Shown piece after piece: positions 1-12,929 of a stretch of DNA of 23,960 nucleotides. Numbering within the stretch: the first letter of the stretch is position 1; the number at the start of each line of letters is the position of its first letter. The DNA is from Chrysomallon squamiferum (lineage: Eukaryota; Mollusca; Gastropoda; Neomphalida; Peltospiridae). Position numbers and translations under genes: made by a program. The DNA is taken from assembly GCA_012295275.1 (NCBI GenBank), contig CM022674.1, positions 3,515,742 to 3,539,701 on the forward strand. The letters run 5' to 3'. The notes beneath the pieces are model-generated. The model worked only from the letters and a program-made list of their open reading frames with translations. It ran no database searches and had not been told where the DNA came from.

Positions 1-2283
<2,283 letters not shown>

Positions 2284-2822
2284 CTATAAAAAAATATAAA
2301 AAATAAAAAATAAATACTTAATAATTATAATAATAATAATATGGAAAACTTTAGATCAGCTAAGGCAAAGCCCAACACAGATTCGGTTCACTGACGCGTT
2401 TAATATATCGTGTGTTATTTTACGAATTTTTCGTCTCAGTTCTGTGATGAATAAAAGATGAAAGATGTACGTTTTAATCATACAAACTGACTCCTGTAAA
2501 CGATCACCTAAGAGACGGTTCACTGCATGAATTCAGTGAGTGACGGCTGAGTTCAGAAATCAAATGGTGTTGTTTTCATCTCAGATTTTTAAATTTAAAA
2601 AAAAAAGGAGAAACAAACACCAAACACGAGGTAAATGCACAATGTCATGTCTGCATTGTTTTATCAACCGAAAATGATATTTGTACGCAAGACAGGAAAT
2701 GGAAGCCGGTGTAAAGGTCAGCGTAGATTCCTGACCTTTAAAATGACCTGTTAGCCAATCAGAATCGACTAGTTTCGTTACCGGATGCATGGGCTACATT
2801 ACAAATATCGCGTATGAGTTTA

Positions 2823-2824
<2 letters not shown>

Positions 2825-2892
<68 letters not shown>
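2825..2892. repeat. (AC)n microsatellite
   Basis: About 34 AC units, corresponding to the (TG)n tract at 19011-19080, which carries an extra TATG interruption. Confidence 0.95.
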
Positions 2893-2894
<2 letters not shown>

Positions 2895-3184
2895 TATACC
2901 TACAGGGACAATTTGTCATGCTTTCTTCGCTAGTATAGTTTTCTTTTCCCTCTAAACTATGTTTTCGTTTTAATTTTTGTTTTCCTTCCTTTTTTATTGT
3001 TTTTATTTATTTATTTTTATTTTTATTTATTTATTTATTTACCTTTTATTTCAAACCTGCTGGCTTTGAATTTCATAGAATCACAATTCGTAGAGTAGCC
3101 CAATTCGACTTACCCAGACTCCTAGCCCATAACACTGATTTTAAAATATACAGACAAATATATAGATATATAGATATATAGGTA

Positions 3185-3675
3185 CAATGGTACCTCGAGT
3201 TACGAGTGCTCCAACTTACGAGTTTTGCGTGTTACGGTCAGTAGCCGGATATTTTGCTTTGAGTTGCGAGCCGAAACTGAGTTACGAGCGAATTTCAGAG
3301 ATAGGCGACTTGCTGGCTCAATGAAGAATACACAATCCGCCCAGCAACCCCGTACTTTTTACGATATGTTTCAGGTTAGGATAAAGGCTATAAATCCAGC
3401 CAAAAGCGTAAAAAATAATTTCTAAGCTGCGGATCCCTATCCATGAAAAGATGGAGAAACCCTAACCCTGTACACTTTAAAAACAAATTTATTTCTTAAG
3501 CAGTACTTTTTATGCAATATTTCATTATTTAGAAAATTTTGGTTACCAAGTTTGGGGTGGTTTTGGAGGGGCTGCAAAGGAGTAATGGTATTTCGATTAT
3601 ATTCATTTGGGAAAATGAAATTGATATACGAGCAAATTGAGTTACAAATTCAGATCGTAAGTCAGGGTACCACTT
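3185..3675. mobile_element. Non-autonomous pogo/Tigger-like DNA transposon, left-arm copy
   Basis: One end reads TA-CAATGGTACCTCGAGTTACGA and the other, in reverse complement, AGTGGTACCCTGACTTACGA, giving imperfect terminal inverted repeats around GGTACC. The interior has no transposase reading frame. A TA flank and CAGTGGTACC-type ends are typical of the pogo/Tigger branch of Tc1/mariner; the assignment is from memory of such ends. The exact boundary beside the (TG)n tract is uncertain. Confidence 0.5.
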
Positions 3676-3760
3676 TTGTGTGTTCTTGTGTGTGTGTGTG
3701 TGTGTGTGTGTTTAAATAGATATATAGATACTTAAATTATGGACGGATGGATGGATAGAT

Positions 3761-3960
3761 NNNNNNNNNNNNNNNNNNNNNNNNNNNNNNNNNNNNNNNN
3801 NNNNNNNNNNNNNNNNNNNNNNNNNNNNNNNNNNNNNNNNNNNNNNNNNNNNNNNNNNNNNNNNNNNNNNNNNNNNNNNNNNNNNNNNNNNNNNNNNNNN
3901 NNNNNNNNNNNNNNNNNNNNNNNNNNNNNNNNNNNNNNNNNNNNNNNNNNNNNNNNNNNN
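3761..3960. other. Assembly gap, 200 N
   Basis: Exactly 200 N between GATA-type repeat sequence and unrelated DNA. The round number suggests an arbitrary scaffold gap. The equivalent place in the right arm (18043-18148) is a roughly 105-base (TATC)n tract, so the assembler probably broke there. Confidence 0.95.
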
Positions 3961-5100
3961 TTATTATGTTTGATTCATTTGAGTCTGGGTCAGTCAGACA
4001 TTTGAAACTTTCTTACAGGATCTTGTATTATGTGGCCAACACTGGATTAGTGTTAGTATGTGATATTGTTATACCGAAAAGTTAGAATAGTGGTCTTTCA
4101 TCTTTCTAGTTAGCTCTTCATGGTGGTCGATAGCTGGATTCGATCCCAGAAACTTATTCAAAAACAAAAGACGTAGATATGAAGCTTCGACGTTCAGTTA
4201 TACAAAATGTCACAAAAGCCTGAGTATAAAGAAACCTCGTTATAATTATTAGCTTTTAACTGTAATGTTCACTTATTATTTATTTTACATTAAATTTAAT
4301 TTGAAATAAATAGAATAAAAGATAAAAATAACTGTAATGTTCACTTATTATTCAGTTATACAAAGACTTTTTTACTCACACTTTGTGAATCAAGCAGCAG
4401 AATATGTTAAAGTGTTCAGGAGATAAAATCTGTTTAATAATGTACAAATGTTGTATATATACATTTAGCTATGAGAGTAGCCGTTATCAGGATCCGATCC
4501 CATAAACTATTATTTAAAAACAAAACACGTAAAGCATACCTCTTCCACATTCAGTTACAGAGAAATTTAGATAAGTCATAAAAGCTCACAACAAAATATA
4601 ATTTCAGAACCCATGAATAGCACGTGTTGATAAAGCAAGCGAAATAACTCTAGCAAGATACTGTTCCACGAGAGTTCTTTCCCTTGACTCTCTCGTGTTC
4701 CTACTTTTCGTGAATTAGATATTCTCGAAAACGTTATTTGTTGTTTGTTGCTTGGTTTTTGTGAATTTTGTTTTTGTTGTTGTTTTTATATTGTATTTTG
4801 ATTTCTACTGTTTGTTTTGCTTTGTTGTTTTTGTTGTTTGTTTTACTTTTTCTGTTGTTATCTTTGTTCTATTTCTTATTTTTTTTTTTTATACCAATTA
4901 TGTTGTTAATATTTAGGTGGAAGATATAGATTCAGGCTTACATTTTATTGTGCTTATTTCACACTTTAGATATTCCGTGAAATTAGCTTGTCAGGATTTG
5001 TTTAAACTTTGAAATGTTTTACAGTGTAGTGTAACATATACTTTAGCTGGATCGTGGATTCTGTTGATAAAGTTTCTAAGAAATTTAATTAAACAGTTAT
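3961..5100. repeat. Gene-free region with two diverged direct copies of a repeat
   Basis: Segments at about 4100-4320 and 4470-4610 align: GGATTCGATCCCA against GGATCCGATCCCA, then A-rich stretches with ACAAAA, TTCAGTTA and TCA(C/T)AAAAGC. GGATTCGATCCC resembles a tRNA-type B box, so tRNA-derived SINE relics are possible. 4255-4320 is repeated in inverted orientation at about 5590-5660. 4740-4890 is a low-complexity TTGTTT tract. No coding exon was recognised. Confidence 0.45.
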
Positions 5101-5119
5101 ATCACGAGTTTTATTTTTC

Positions 5120-5326
5120 GACTTAACGAATATTTAGATATCATTATTCATGACGTTTTAACGTGATTTTAAAACATATTCACGTAGCCGTATTATTGTT
5201 ATTGTTATTACGTCACAGTTCCTGTAGAAGTGGTTTCTATAGAAACAGTGTTTTAGTAGGTATGTTTTAAAATGAAATATTTGTGTAACAACCAGAACAA
5301 AGAAACTAATATATATAATAAAAAAC

Positions 5327-5411
<85 letters not shown>

Positions 5412-5800
5412 GCGTATGTGTGTGTGTGTGTGTGCGTGTTATGGTATGTATTATGACATAAAACTAAACTGAAAATCTATGTCATATATGTTTCTGTATT
5501 TTCTTTGGTTTAAATTATTATTGGTATTAGTAGTAGCAGTATTCCGCACACAGTAATGTTATTACTTATTTTTATATATTTTTTATGTTTTATTATACTT
5601 ATTTCAAATTAAATTTAATGTAAAATAAATAATAAGTGAACATTACAATTAAAATATAATAATTATTACCAGGTTTCTTTTTTTATACTCAGGCTTTTGT
5701 GACACTTTTGTACCAATTCTTTCACAGATTCTTAATTCGTAAGAGAGTTGCATGAATATATGTGTATGTCTATATGAGTCTGTGTGTTTGTCTGTGTGTG
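5120..5800. repeat. Dispersed repeat unit 1, with internal (GA)n at 5331-5408
   Basis: Starts with ATTTAGATATCATTATT and runs through GTAGAAGTGGTTTCTAT, GTAACAACCAGAACAAAG, a (GA)n tract, TTATGACATAAAACTAAA and ACTCAGGCTTTTGTGACA. The same blocks occur in the same order in the unit at 5805-6850. No coding potential was recognised. Confidence 0.65.
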
Positions 5801-5804
5801 TCTG

Positions 5805-6322
5805 ATAATATTTAGATACAATTATTGATGACGATTTAACGTAGTTTTATGACATTTTCACGTATCTGTATATTTGTTATAGTTATTAAGTCAAATTTCA
5901 TGTAGAAGTGGTTTCTATGGAAAGTGAGTTTTACTAGGTATGCTCCGTAGAAGTATGCATACGAAACTGTATTTCTTTGAGAATCTTTACTTCATAAATA
6001 TTACTACTGCCACTACTACCACTACCACTATTACTTGTACTGCCACCAGTATAACGTATACTACGGCTACGACTAGCTACCACAACAACACTTAGTATAC
6101 TACTAAACCACCCCTACCAGAAATACTACTAAGCTTCTAATGTTATTAATATTACAGCTATGACTATTTCTACTGTTGCTATTGCTACTACTATTACTTA
6201 CGACCTCTATAACTATTACTGCTGCTACTACTACTATTACTGCGACAACTGCTACTACTAGTGATAGGGAGTTAAAAAGGAATATTTTTGTAACAACCAC
6301 AATAAAGAAACAATATAATAAA

Positions 6323-6414
<92 letters not shown>

Positions 6415-6850
6415 ATTATGACATCATAAAACTAAATTGAAAATCTGTGTTGTATAATGTTTGAGTATTTTCTGTGGTTGAAATTATTAATATTATTAAT
6501 ATTAATATTATTCTAAATTTATATTATAATATAGAAAAAAAAAGTCTTTTTTACCTTTTATTCTATTTATTTCAAATTAAATGACTAATGTCAAATAATA
6601 ATAACTGAATTAAAGAAATCGGGAGTTAATGAACAAGCGAAACATAAAATAAATGATCAGCGAACAGTACAGTTAAAGGATCATAATTATTACGAGGATT
6701 TTTGTATACTCAGGCTTTTTTTGACATTTTCTACAAATACATCTACAGACTGAGTGATTGTTATTTGGTAAGAGAGTTATATATATGTGTAGATGAGTGT
6801 CTCTCTCTGTGTGTGTGTGTCTTTCTCAATATTATTAAAGTAATATTTAT
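5805..6850. repeat. Dispersed repeat unit 2, with internal (GA)n at 6325-6410
   Basis: A diverged direct copy of the preceding unit, lengthened by about 260 bases of imperfect (TAC)n at 6000-6260. The (GA)n tract lies at the homologous place in both copies, so the microsatellite is a built-in part of the repeat. Its second half (6560-6720) occurs inverted in the last intron of the eight-cysteine gene at about 22925-23120. Confidence 0.65.
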
Positions 6851-6877
6851 TACAGAAAACGTTTGCAGACTGAAATG

Positions 6878-6936
<59 letters not shown>

Positions 6937-6970
6937 CAACATTAATAATAACAATACTAATAACAATAAT
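6878..6970. repeat. (TAA)n microsatellite
   Basis: About 17 perfect AAT units followed by imperfect AAC/AAT triplets. Confidence 0.9.
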
Positions 6971-7039
6971 ATTGATGTGTGCGTGTATGTGTGTCTGTGC
7001 GTTAGAGGACACTTTTGTGAAGTATTAAATGAAAATTAA

Positions 7040-8370
7040 AATAGAATGTCTGTATGTCTATATTTACACATGTCTGTACATCTATATTTACATCTGTCTG
7101 TACGTCTATATTTAAACATGTCTGTACATCTATATTTACACTTGTCTCTATGTCTATATTTAAACATGTCTGTACATCTATATTTACATCTGTCTGTACA
7201 TCTATATTTACATCTGTCTGTACCTCTATATTTACATCTGTCTGCACATCTATATTTACATCTGTCTGTACATCTATATTTACATCTGTCTGTACATCTA
7301 TATTTACATCTGTCTGTACATCTATATTTACATCTGTCTGTACATCTATATTTACACCTGTCTGTACGTCTATATTTACACTTGTCTGTACATCTATATT
7401 TACATCTGTCTGTACCTCTATATTTAAACATGTCTGTACATCTATATTTACATCTGTCTGTACATCTATATTTACATCTGTCTGTACCTCTATATTTACA
7501 TCTGTCTGTACATCTATATTTACATCTGTCTGTACCTCTATATTTACATCTGTCTGTACATCTATATTTACATCTGTCTGTACATCTATATTTACATCTG
7601 TCTGTACATCTATATTTACATCTGTCTGTACATCTATATTTACACCTGTCTGTACATCTATATTTACATCTGTCTGTACATCTATATTTACATCTGTCTG
7701 TAAATCTATATTTACACCTGTCTGTACGTCTATATTTACATCTGTCTGTACATCTATATTTACACCTGTCTGTACATCTATATTTACCTTTGTCTGTACA
7801 TCTATATTTATACCTCTCTGTATGTCTATATTTACATCTGTCTGTACGTCTATATTTATACCTGTCTGTACGTCTATATTTACACTTGTCTGTACATCTA
7901 TATTTACACATGTCTGTATATCTATATTTACACTTGTCTGTACATCTATATTTACACTTGTCTGTATGTCTGTATTTACACGTGTCTGTACGTCTACATT
8001 TACACCTGTCTGTATATCTATATTTACACTTGTCTGTACATCTATATTTACACTTGTCTGTATGTCTATATTTACACTTGTCTGTATATCTATATTTACA
8101 ACTGTCTGTACATCTGTATTTACACATGTCTGTATATCTATATTTACACTTGTCTGTACGTCTATATTTACCTTTGTCTGTACATCTGTGTTTACACATG
8201 TCTGTACGTCCATATTTACAATTGTCTGTACATCTGTGTTTACACGTGTCTGTACGTCCATATTTACAATTGTCTGTACATCTGTCTTTACACATGTCTG
8301 TACATCTATATTTACAATTGTCTGTTTCTCTGTGTTTACACATGTCTGTAGGTCTATATTTACATTTGTC
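7040..8370. repeat. 24-bp minisatellite, about 55 units
   Basis: The 24-base unit has halves TCTATATTTACA and TCTGTCTGTACA. Units between about 7160 and 7860 are nearly identical; towards 8370 they diverge, and at about 8160-8300 a 48-base higher-order pattern appears. Since 24 is a multiple of 3, several frames on both strands stay open for over 430 codons (minus-strand octapeptide VNIDVQTD, plus-strand SVHLYLHL and CTSIFTSV). No splice signals or non-repeat coding flanks were found, so a non-coding satellite is the default reading. Confidence 0.95.
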
Positions 8371-8719
8371 TGCGTTACTGTTGATGGACAGAACACAATG
8401 AAAAAGATAGAGAGAAGACTAATATTTTAAAATGAAGCAGAAGAATAATAAATAATTAAATAAATAAATCAATAAATAAACAATGTGAACATTATCATCG
8501 TTGTTGTTGTTACTACTATTCTTAAATAAACAGAAACAAATAATGTTATCATTATTATTGTTTTTGTTATTCTGTTTATTATTAGTAATAATAACATGCT
8601 ATGGTGTAATATAATATAATATTAAATTATAGAACAAAGTAAGAACACAAACAAGATGTTTGTTTTAATTTATATTTATTATATATGAATATATGTCGTA
8701 AGGTTGGCTATGCAATCGT

Positions 8720-8839
8720 TCATACCACTGAAACCCACGTCGTCCATAAAGTAAGGTCGTTGATGACGCCGACGTTGATCTTGTTAACAGACGCAGTTAC
8801 CATGACAACCGCTTCTTCACGCTGAATGCCATTTGTTGC
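8720..8839 (-). CDS. Possible terminal coding exon, unknown protein
   Basis: On the minus strand a good acceptor (TTTCTATTTTCAG) precedes an open frame of 39 codons ending in TGA, starting ATNGIQREEAVVMVTASVN and ending LWTTWVSVV. The other two frames close early. Base composition is richer in G+C than the surroundings. An AATAAA lies further downstream near 8575. Upstream exons (higher coordinates) were not identified; the nearest promoter-like DNA in this orientation is about 9780-9900. I do not recognise the product, and it may be a stray exon-like segment. Confidence 0.3.
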   Translation of the reverse strand, partial: ATNGIQREEAVVMVTASVNKINVGVINDLTLWTTWVSVV

Positions 8840-8859
8840 CTGAAAATAGAAATTTAGAC

Positions 8860-9294
8860 ATGACAATTTTTACTACTATAACAACAAATACCAGTACTGC
8901 TATTACTGTTAATAACCCATAACATTATTACCAAGATTACTAGTAGCACTAGCTATAGTAGCAGTAACAATAATAGCGGTAGTAGTAATAGTAATAGTGG
9001 TAGAGGTAGTAGTAGTAACAGTAATAGTAATAACATAAAATATGATTATTTACTTATTTATTTATTTATTTATTTATTCATTCATTCATTCATTCATTCA
9101 TTCATTTATTCATTTGTTTATTAAGGCAGACGACAATATTGTTGTTGTTATTGCGCTCTTTCATTCTCTGTTTCATTCATCTTGCTTTATTTTATTTATA
9201 CATAATTTGTTCATATAAACAGAATGTTTGAACTTAATATTTAAGTATTATTATCGTTGTGATTATTATCATTATTATTATCATTGTTGTTATT

Positions 9295-9325
<31 letters not shown>

Positions 9326-9350
9326 TTATGATTATAAAAAGTTGACCCAA
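8860..9350. repeat. Gene-free simple-repeat region
   Basis: Imperfect (TAG)n/(TAA)n at 8870-9040, (TTTA)n merging into (TTCA)n at 9048-9120, and (TTC)n at 9294-9325. No exon was recognised. Confidence 0.7.
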
Positions 9351-9389
9351 CCTTATTGCAAGGGTTCATAATATTTATATTACAATGTA

Positions 9390-9720
9390 AAAGCAGCCAG
9401 CCAGTCAAAATTGACAGTGATAAGAGGGGAAGTCCCAGTTTTCTCACAATGGTGTCTGAACGCGACCAGTCGTTGAACTGAAAATGTATTATGTCTCACT
9501 TGACACTGTGACGTTACAGGTAATAGATGACCTCTGACGTGTTAGTTAATGGCGACAACAAGGGTATCCGATATTACACGATGTAACTCTATTAGGGAGA
9601 GAAATAGTAGAGCTCAAACAACGATAGTTTATAATATGGCGATTTAACCTGTCTGTACTTAGGTTTCTTTCATTACCTCTCTTGTTTTTAATTACACATA
9701 AAAAACAATGTATCCAACGA
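9390..9720. repeat. Dispersed repeat, copy 1
   Basis: Matches 14455-14705 through GACACTGTGAC, GACCTCTGA(C/A)..GTTAGTT, AGGGAGA..AATAGT and GCGATTTAAC/GCGATTAAAT blocks. The preceding 9390-9440 stretch (CAGCCAGCC, TGACAGTG, GGGAAGTCCC) matches 14750-14795. A fragment of the same block recurs at 14820-14870. Confidence 0.6.
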
Positions 9721-9779
9721 CTATCCTTCATTACTTGGAAATGTCTACTTTCGGTTTCGCTTTTCACGTACTAGTAAAC

Positions 9780-9900
9780 ATTTCGGCCTTGAACTGTCGC
9801 GAGCGTCCTCACCATGACGTCATGAATAGCACTCTGACAATTAACCGCGGCCAATCATTTGCGAGCACGTTTGAACACTTTTAACCGCGAACAGTCATTT
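9780..9900. promoter_or_regulatory. Promoter-like CpG-bearing segment with CRE and CCAAT
   Basis: A stretch unusually rich in CG dinucleotides for this window, containing the palindromic CRE TGACGTCA (about 9815-9822), CGCGGCCAATCA (a CCAAT element) and a second ACCGCG. No gene start was identified next to it. It could serve a minus-strand gene, or simply be part of a repeat. Confidence 0.25.
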
Positions 9901-10400
9901 CAGGGCTACTTTGAATAATAATTAAACGTGTATATACAATGATTTTAGCTTTATTAATATCGCTATTTACGTCTTCTTTTTTTCCACTCCAGTTTAGCCT
10001 AACAAGTGTTTCAACCAGTATCTGGTACTGAAACTGTAAACTGATTCAAAACTACAAAATTATATTTCGTATCACATATTTGAAAATAATTATTAAATAG
10101 GCTTACCATGCGCTAATAATAACATAATGTACAAGACACATTCAACTATTTTTGAATTATTGTAATACATAGGCCACATATAACAACTCCAATAACTACT
10201 GTAATAACTACGTCACGTATAATAACTTCAAAACTGTTGTAATATACAAACTACATATAACAACTTCAGAACTAATGTAACTTTAAACCAGACATCCCTG
10301 ACACATTTTAAGTATATAGTAAACAGGATGAAATATTGATCTATGTCAGTACACTTTAAGAATACATTTGTCATTCCAGGCCAGTGGGTTGTCAAAAGCT
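9900..10400. other. Gene-free AT-rich stretch
   Basis: No exon or complete element recognised. Short direct repeats of the form AACTCCAATAACTACTGTAA, AACTTCAAAACTGTTGTAA and AACTTCAGAACTAATGTAA recur between 10180 and 10280 at about 45-base spacing. Confidence 0.5.
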
Positions 10401-10410
10401 GTGGTATTCG

Positions 10411-10449
10411 CATCCTCCCTCCCTCTCTCTCTGTCTCTCTGTCTCTCTG

Positions 10450-10488
<39 letters not shown>

Positions 10489-10522
10489 GTCTCTCTCTCT
10501 CTCTCTGTCTCTTTCTCTCTCT
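10411..10522. repeat. (CT)n/(GTCTCTCT)n microsatellite
   Basis: CT tract with regular G interruptions (TCTCTG), about 110 bases. The open frames through it are SL-type simple sequence. Confidence 0.9.
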
Positions 10523-10964
10523 AACGAAACAAATGGAACATTTAAAATGATTGAAACAAAAGTTATAAAAAGAGATATTTTACACGTTTATTCAAAATTA
10601 CAAAATTACAATATATTAATATGTATTCATAAACGATAAGATAAAAAAATAAATAATTCAGTACCACACAACAATTATTAAAATTCAACTATTATGGAGC
10701 GAGCTTTCATTTTTTTTATCAGTAACCGAACCTATATGTGTATATAGTAAAGGAAAACAAAGTCGTCCTTTTCACAGAAGCCATGCCAAACCGCTCTCTC
10801 TGTCTCTATTTGTCTTTCCGTCTATCCCAAAGCTATATTATATATAGAGACGTAGCCCTACCTCTTTCCATTTGGCTCTCGGCAAAACTGAAAATGAACC
10901 AAGATTACGAATGGTATTAACTTTCACAGTATGAAAATATATTCACAAGCACATATGGATAAGA

Positions 10965-12352
10965 TTATTTGGCTGCAGGTTTTTCTAAGATTGTCCAATT
11001 GTCTCCCTGTAGTAGCCATTGTGCCATACGTTGGTATTCAGATTCTTCTGGTGAGGAAACGTCAGTTTCTTCTTCCTTACAGTAAACGGTGGGTAGAGAT
11101 GAAGGCTTCAATCCTGTCCCATCCGAACATTGCACAGAGGCTAAAGATGACGAAGAAGCAGGAGGAAATGATGATGATGATGATGATAAAAATGTTCATT
11201 AAATGACGGGGGATAACTGGAATGTGAATTGTTACAAACAACTGGGTCACATTCTTTCAGTGGACTCAAATCTACAGAATTTAAATCTTCAGAAGACAAA
11301 CTGTCTTCATTTGATGAATACGAATATTCAGAGACAGTTTGCTCACACGTTTCTGCACGTGAATTTGAGGTTGAAGGTGAGGACATACGTTCTGAAATCG
11401 AACCGTTAGAAATATCGGATACATCATCATCTTCAGAGCCGATAAATGGACTGGAATTTTCACAGTTACGTTTTAGACGTTTTGAAAACTGTTTAGGACA
11501 GGAATCGTCCAATAAACGTTTCTGACTGGACTGAGTTGAAAGAGTATCCTGAAAACAAGTGACTGATGGACGTGAACTTTCATACAGATCAGATTTCAAA
11601 TCTGTAGAGTTATGTGCCAGCGTAGAACATTCCAGTCTTCTCGAAACATCAGATGATGTTTGTAAATTTGGCAAAATATCTGAGCAACCTAAGGAATCTT
11701 GTGCAAAATCGGAAGAGTCAGGATTGGGAATGGTCTGCGGCGCAGAAGAAGGAATGATGGCTTTAGTGACGTTGGTTTCTCTTGACAGGTCCTGGCTGAC
11801 GTCTATCGGTGATGACGTTGTTTTGTTTCTGCAAGACAGTGGTTGCTCTTGAGGGGTTCCCCATTTTAATAAAAACGTTTTGTGAATTTTTGTAAGGAAA
11901 TCTGAGTCGTTGTTCATCCGCTCATCAAATGTCGCCTTGTCTTCAAACATTTTCTGAATTTTTATAAAGCATTTTGAGTCGTTGTTAACCCTATCATCAA
12001 GTGTGTCTTTCTCTTCTGGAGAAAGATCATTAATGCATTTTTCAGCGCTCTCTAAGTATTCAGTAATCTGTCGACATTATATTTCTGTTTTGAGCTTCTT
12101 GAATGTCACCAGATTTTTTATGTCGTTCAAACATATGAGAAGCGTCTTGACTTCCGAAAGATAATTGGAGGGAACTTTATTTAAATCCAAACAGCGCTGA
12201 ATATCAGATTTTAACTTTTCTTCTACAGTTTTTTTTTACCGTTTTTGTAATCAGCTTTTCTGCGGGAAGTTCCCTGCAGCCAAATTTCCATTAAACTATA
12301 CATTTTCCGCACTTAGTCCAGCCTTCGACACTTTTTTAACTGTCTCAGGCAT
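10965..12352 (-). pseudogene. Decayed coding sequence of a Ser-rich acidic nuclear-type protein
   Basis: A minus-strand coding trace runs from ATG at 12352 to TAA at 10965. It begins MPETVKKVSKAGLSAEN. Lesions seen: an in-frame TAG after 18 codons, a shift near the A-run at about 12225-12235, a TAA at about 12077-12079, and a shift in a CAT/His run near 11165-11185. The longest intact part (11950 to 11141) is 269 codons. Visible traits: Leu-rich helices near the N terminus (YLSEVKTLL, LNDIKNLVTF), a tandem internal repeat (RVNNDSKCFIKIQKMF / RMNNDSDFLTKIHKTF), a Ser/Asp/Glu-rich centre, and a bipartite NLS-like stretch (KR, 11 residues, KRLKR). The end reads EYQRMAQWLLQGDNW and finishes AAK. 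The N-terminal helices faintly recall TFIIS-N/LEDGF-IBD-type domains. Lack of introns suggests a retrocopy, but no poly-A tail was found. Confidence 0.6.
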
Positions 12353-12359
12353 TGCGGTA

Positions 12360-12405
12360 ATTTTTGAAAAAAAAAAAAAAAGATTAAAAAAAAAAAAAAA
12401 ATGGA
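12360..12405 (+). repeat. Double poly-A tract
   Basis: Two A runs of about 14-16 bases around GATT, just before the start codon of the minus-strand pseudogene. On the plus strand they could be the tail of a retroelement inserted here. Confidence 0.7.
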
Positions 12406-12587
12406 AAAAGAATGTAAAAGTTATAAATATATAAATATATAAATAAAATATAAACTGTTCTGTTGTAAAACTACAAAAATGAAAGAAATACCAACAGCTA
12501 TGTACAGATATAAATCGCTTGGGCTCTCAAGTGTTTTCGACAGATTTGCTTCACAGCAACGATTTTCGTTTAGCAGCAAATTTGATA

Positions 12588-12929
12588 TCATCGACTCAAG
12601 AACGCATGCGGGGCCGGGGGGGGGGGGTGACGGCCTTTCAATATAAAAGTCCCCATGCCGTCGACGTAGTGGATGCATCGTCTTGGCTTGACATGTCGCC
12701 GCCAGAAGATGTGCCGAGACAGCCAAGGATACAGCATGCCGACTATGACGTCCTTGTCAGCAAAATCCATCTGCTGTAGCTGGTCTGATCCCCCAACAAA
12801 CGACGTCACTGTGTGAGGCGCAGACTCTTTTTGGCGGGAACCTGTGATGATGTTAACTTCCTCTGCGCTAGCGGCGCAGTCCTGAAGTATTGTGTCAAAA
12901 CGGTTCAGAAGTATTATGACAAAACAGTC
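12588..12929 (-). pseudogene. 114-codon fragment, possibly Mab-21/cGAS-like nucleotidyltransferase
   Basis: On the minus strand an acceptor-like AAATTTCAG (12930-12938) precedes an open frame to 12588. It contains LLNRFDTILQDC, then EEVNIITGSRQKESAP, then GGSDQLQQMDFADKDVIV. A helix followed by I-x-T-G-S and a later G-S-D with acidic residues is the layout of the catalytic core in Mab-21/cGAS-like proteins, which is why I suggest that family; the acidic pair is not in canonical form and the match is weak. It degenerates into a poly-Pro/poly-G tract (12609-12627) at its end. A second, further diverged copy lies at 13245-13440, so a tandem duplication has occurred. Confidence 0.33.

Noticed and set aside
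4130-4150. tRNA gene suggested by GGATTCGATCCCA
   Set aside because: Only a B-box-like motif is present; no cloverleaf could be drawn. At most a SINE relic.
7040-8370. CRISPR-like array
   Set aside because: Units are contiguous 24-base copies with no unique spacers, and the genome is eukaryotic; it is a minisatellite.
9241-9447. Minus-strand frame starting MRKLGLPLLSLSILTGWLL that looks like a signal peptide
   Set aside because: The DNA belongs to the dispersed repeat also present at 14455-14800, no convincing donor follows, and the frame runs into a (TTC)n lysine tract.
12421-12726. Minus-strand 101-codon frame with a hydrophobic tail
   Set aside because: It overlaps the better-supported nucleotidyltransferase-like fragment in another frame, crosses the poly-G tract, and ends in AT repeat.
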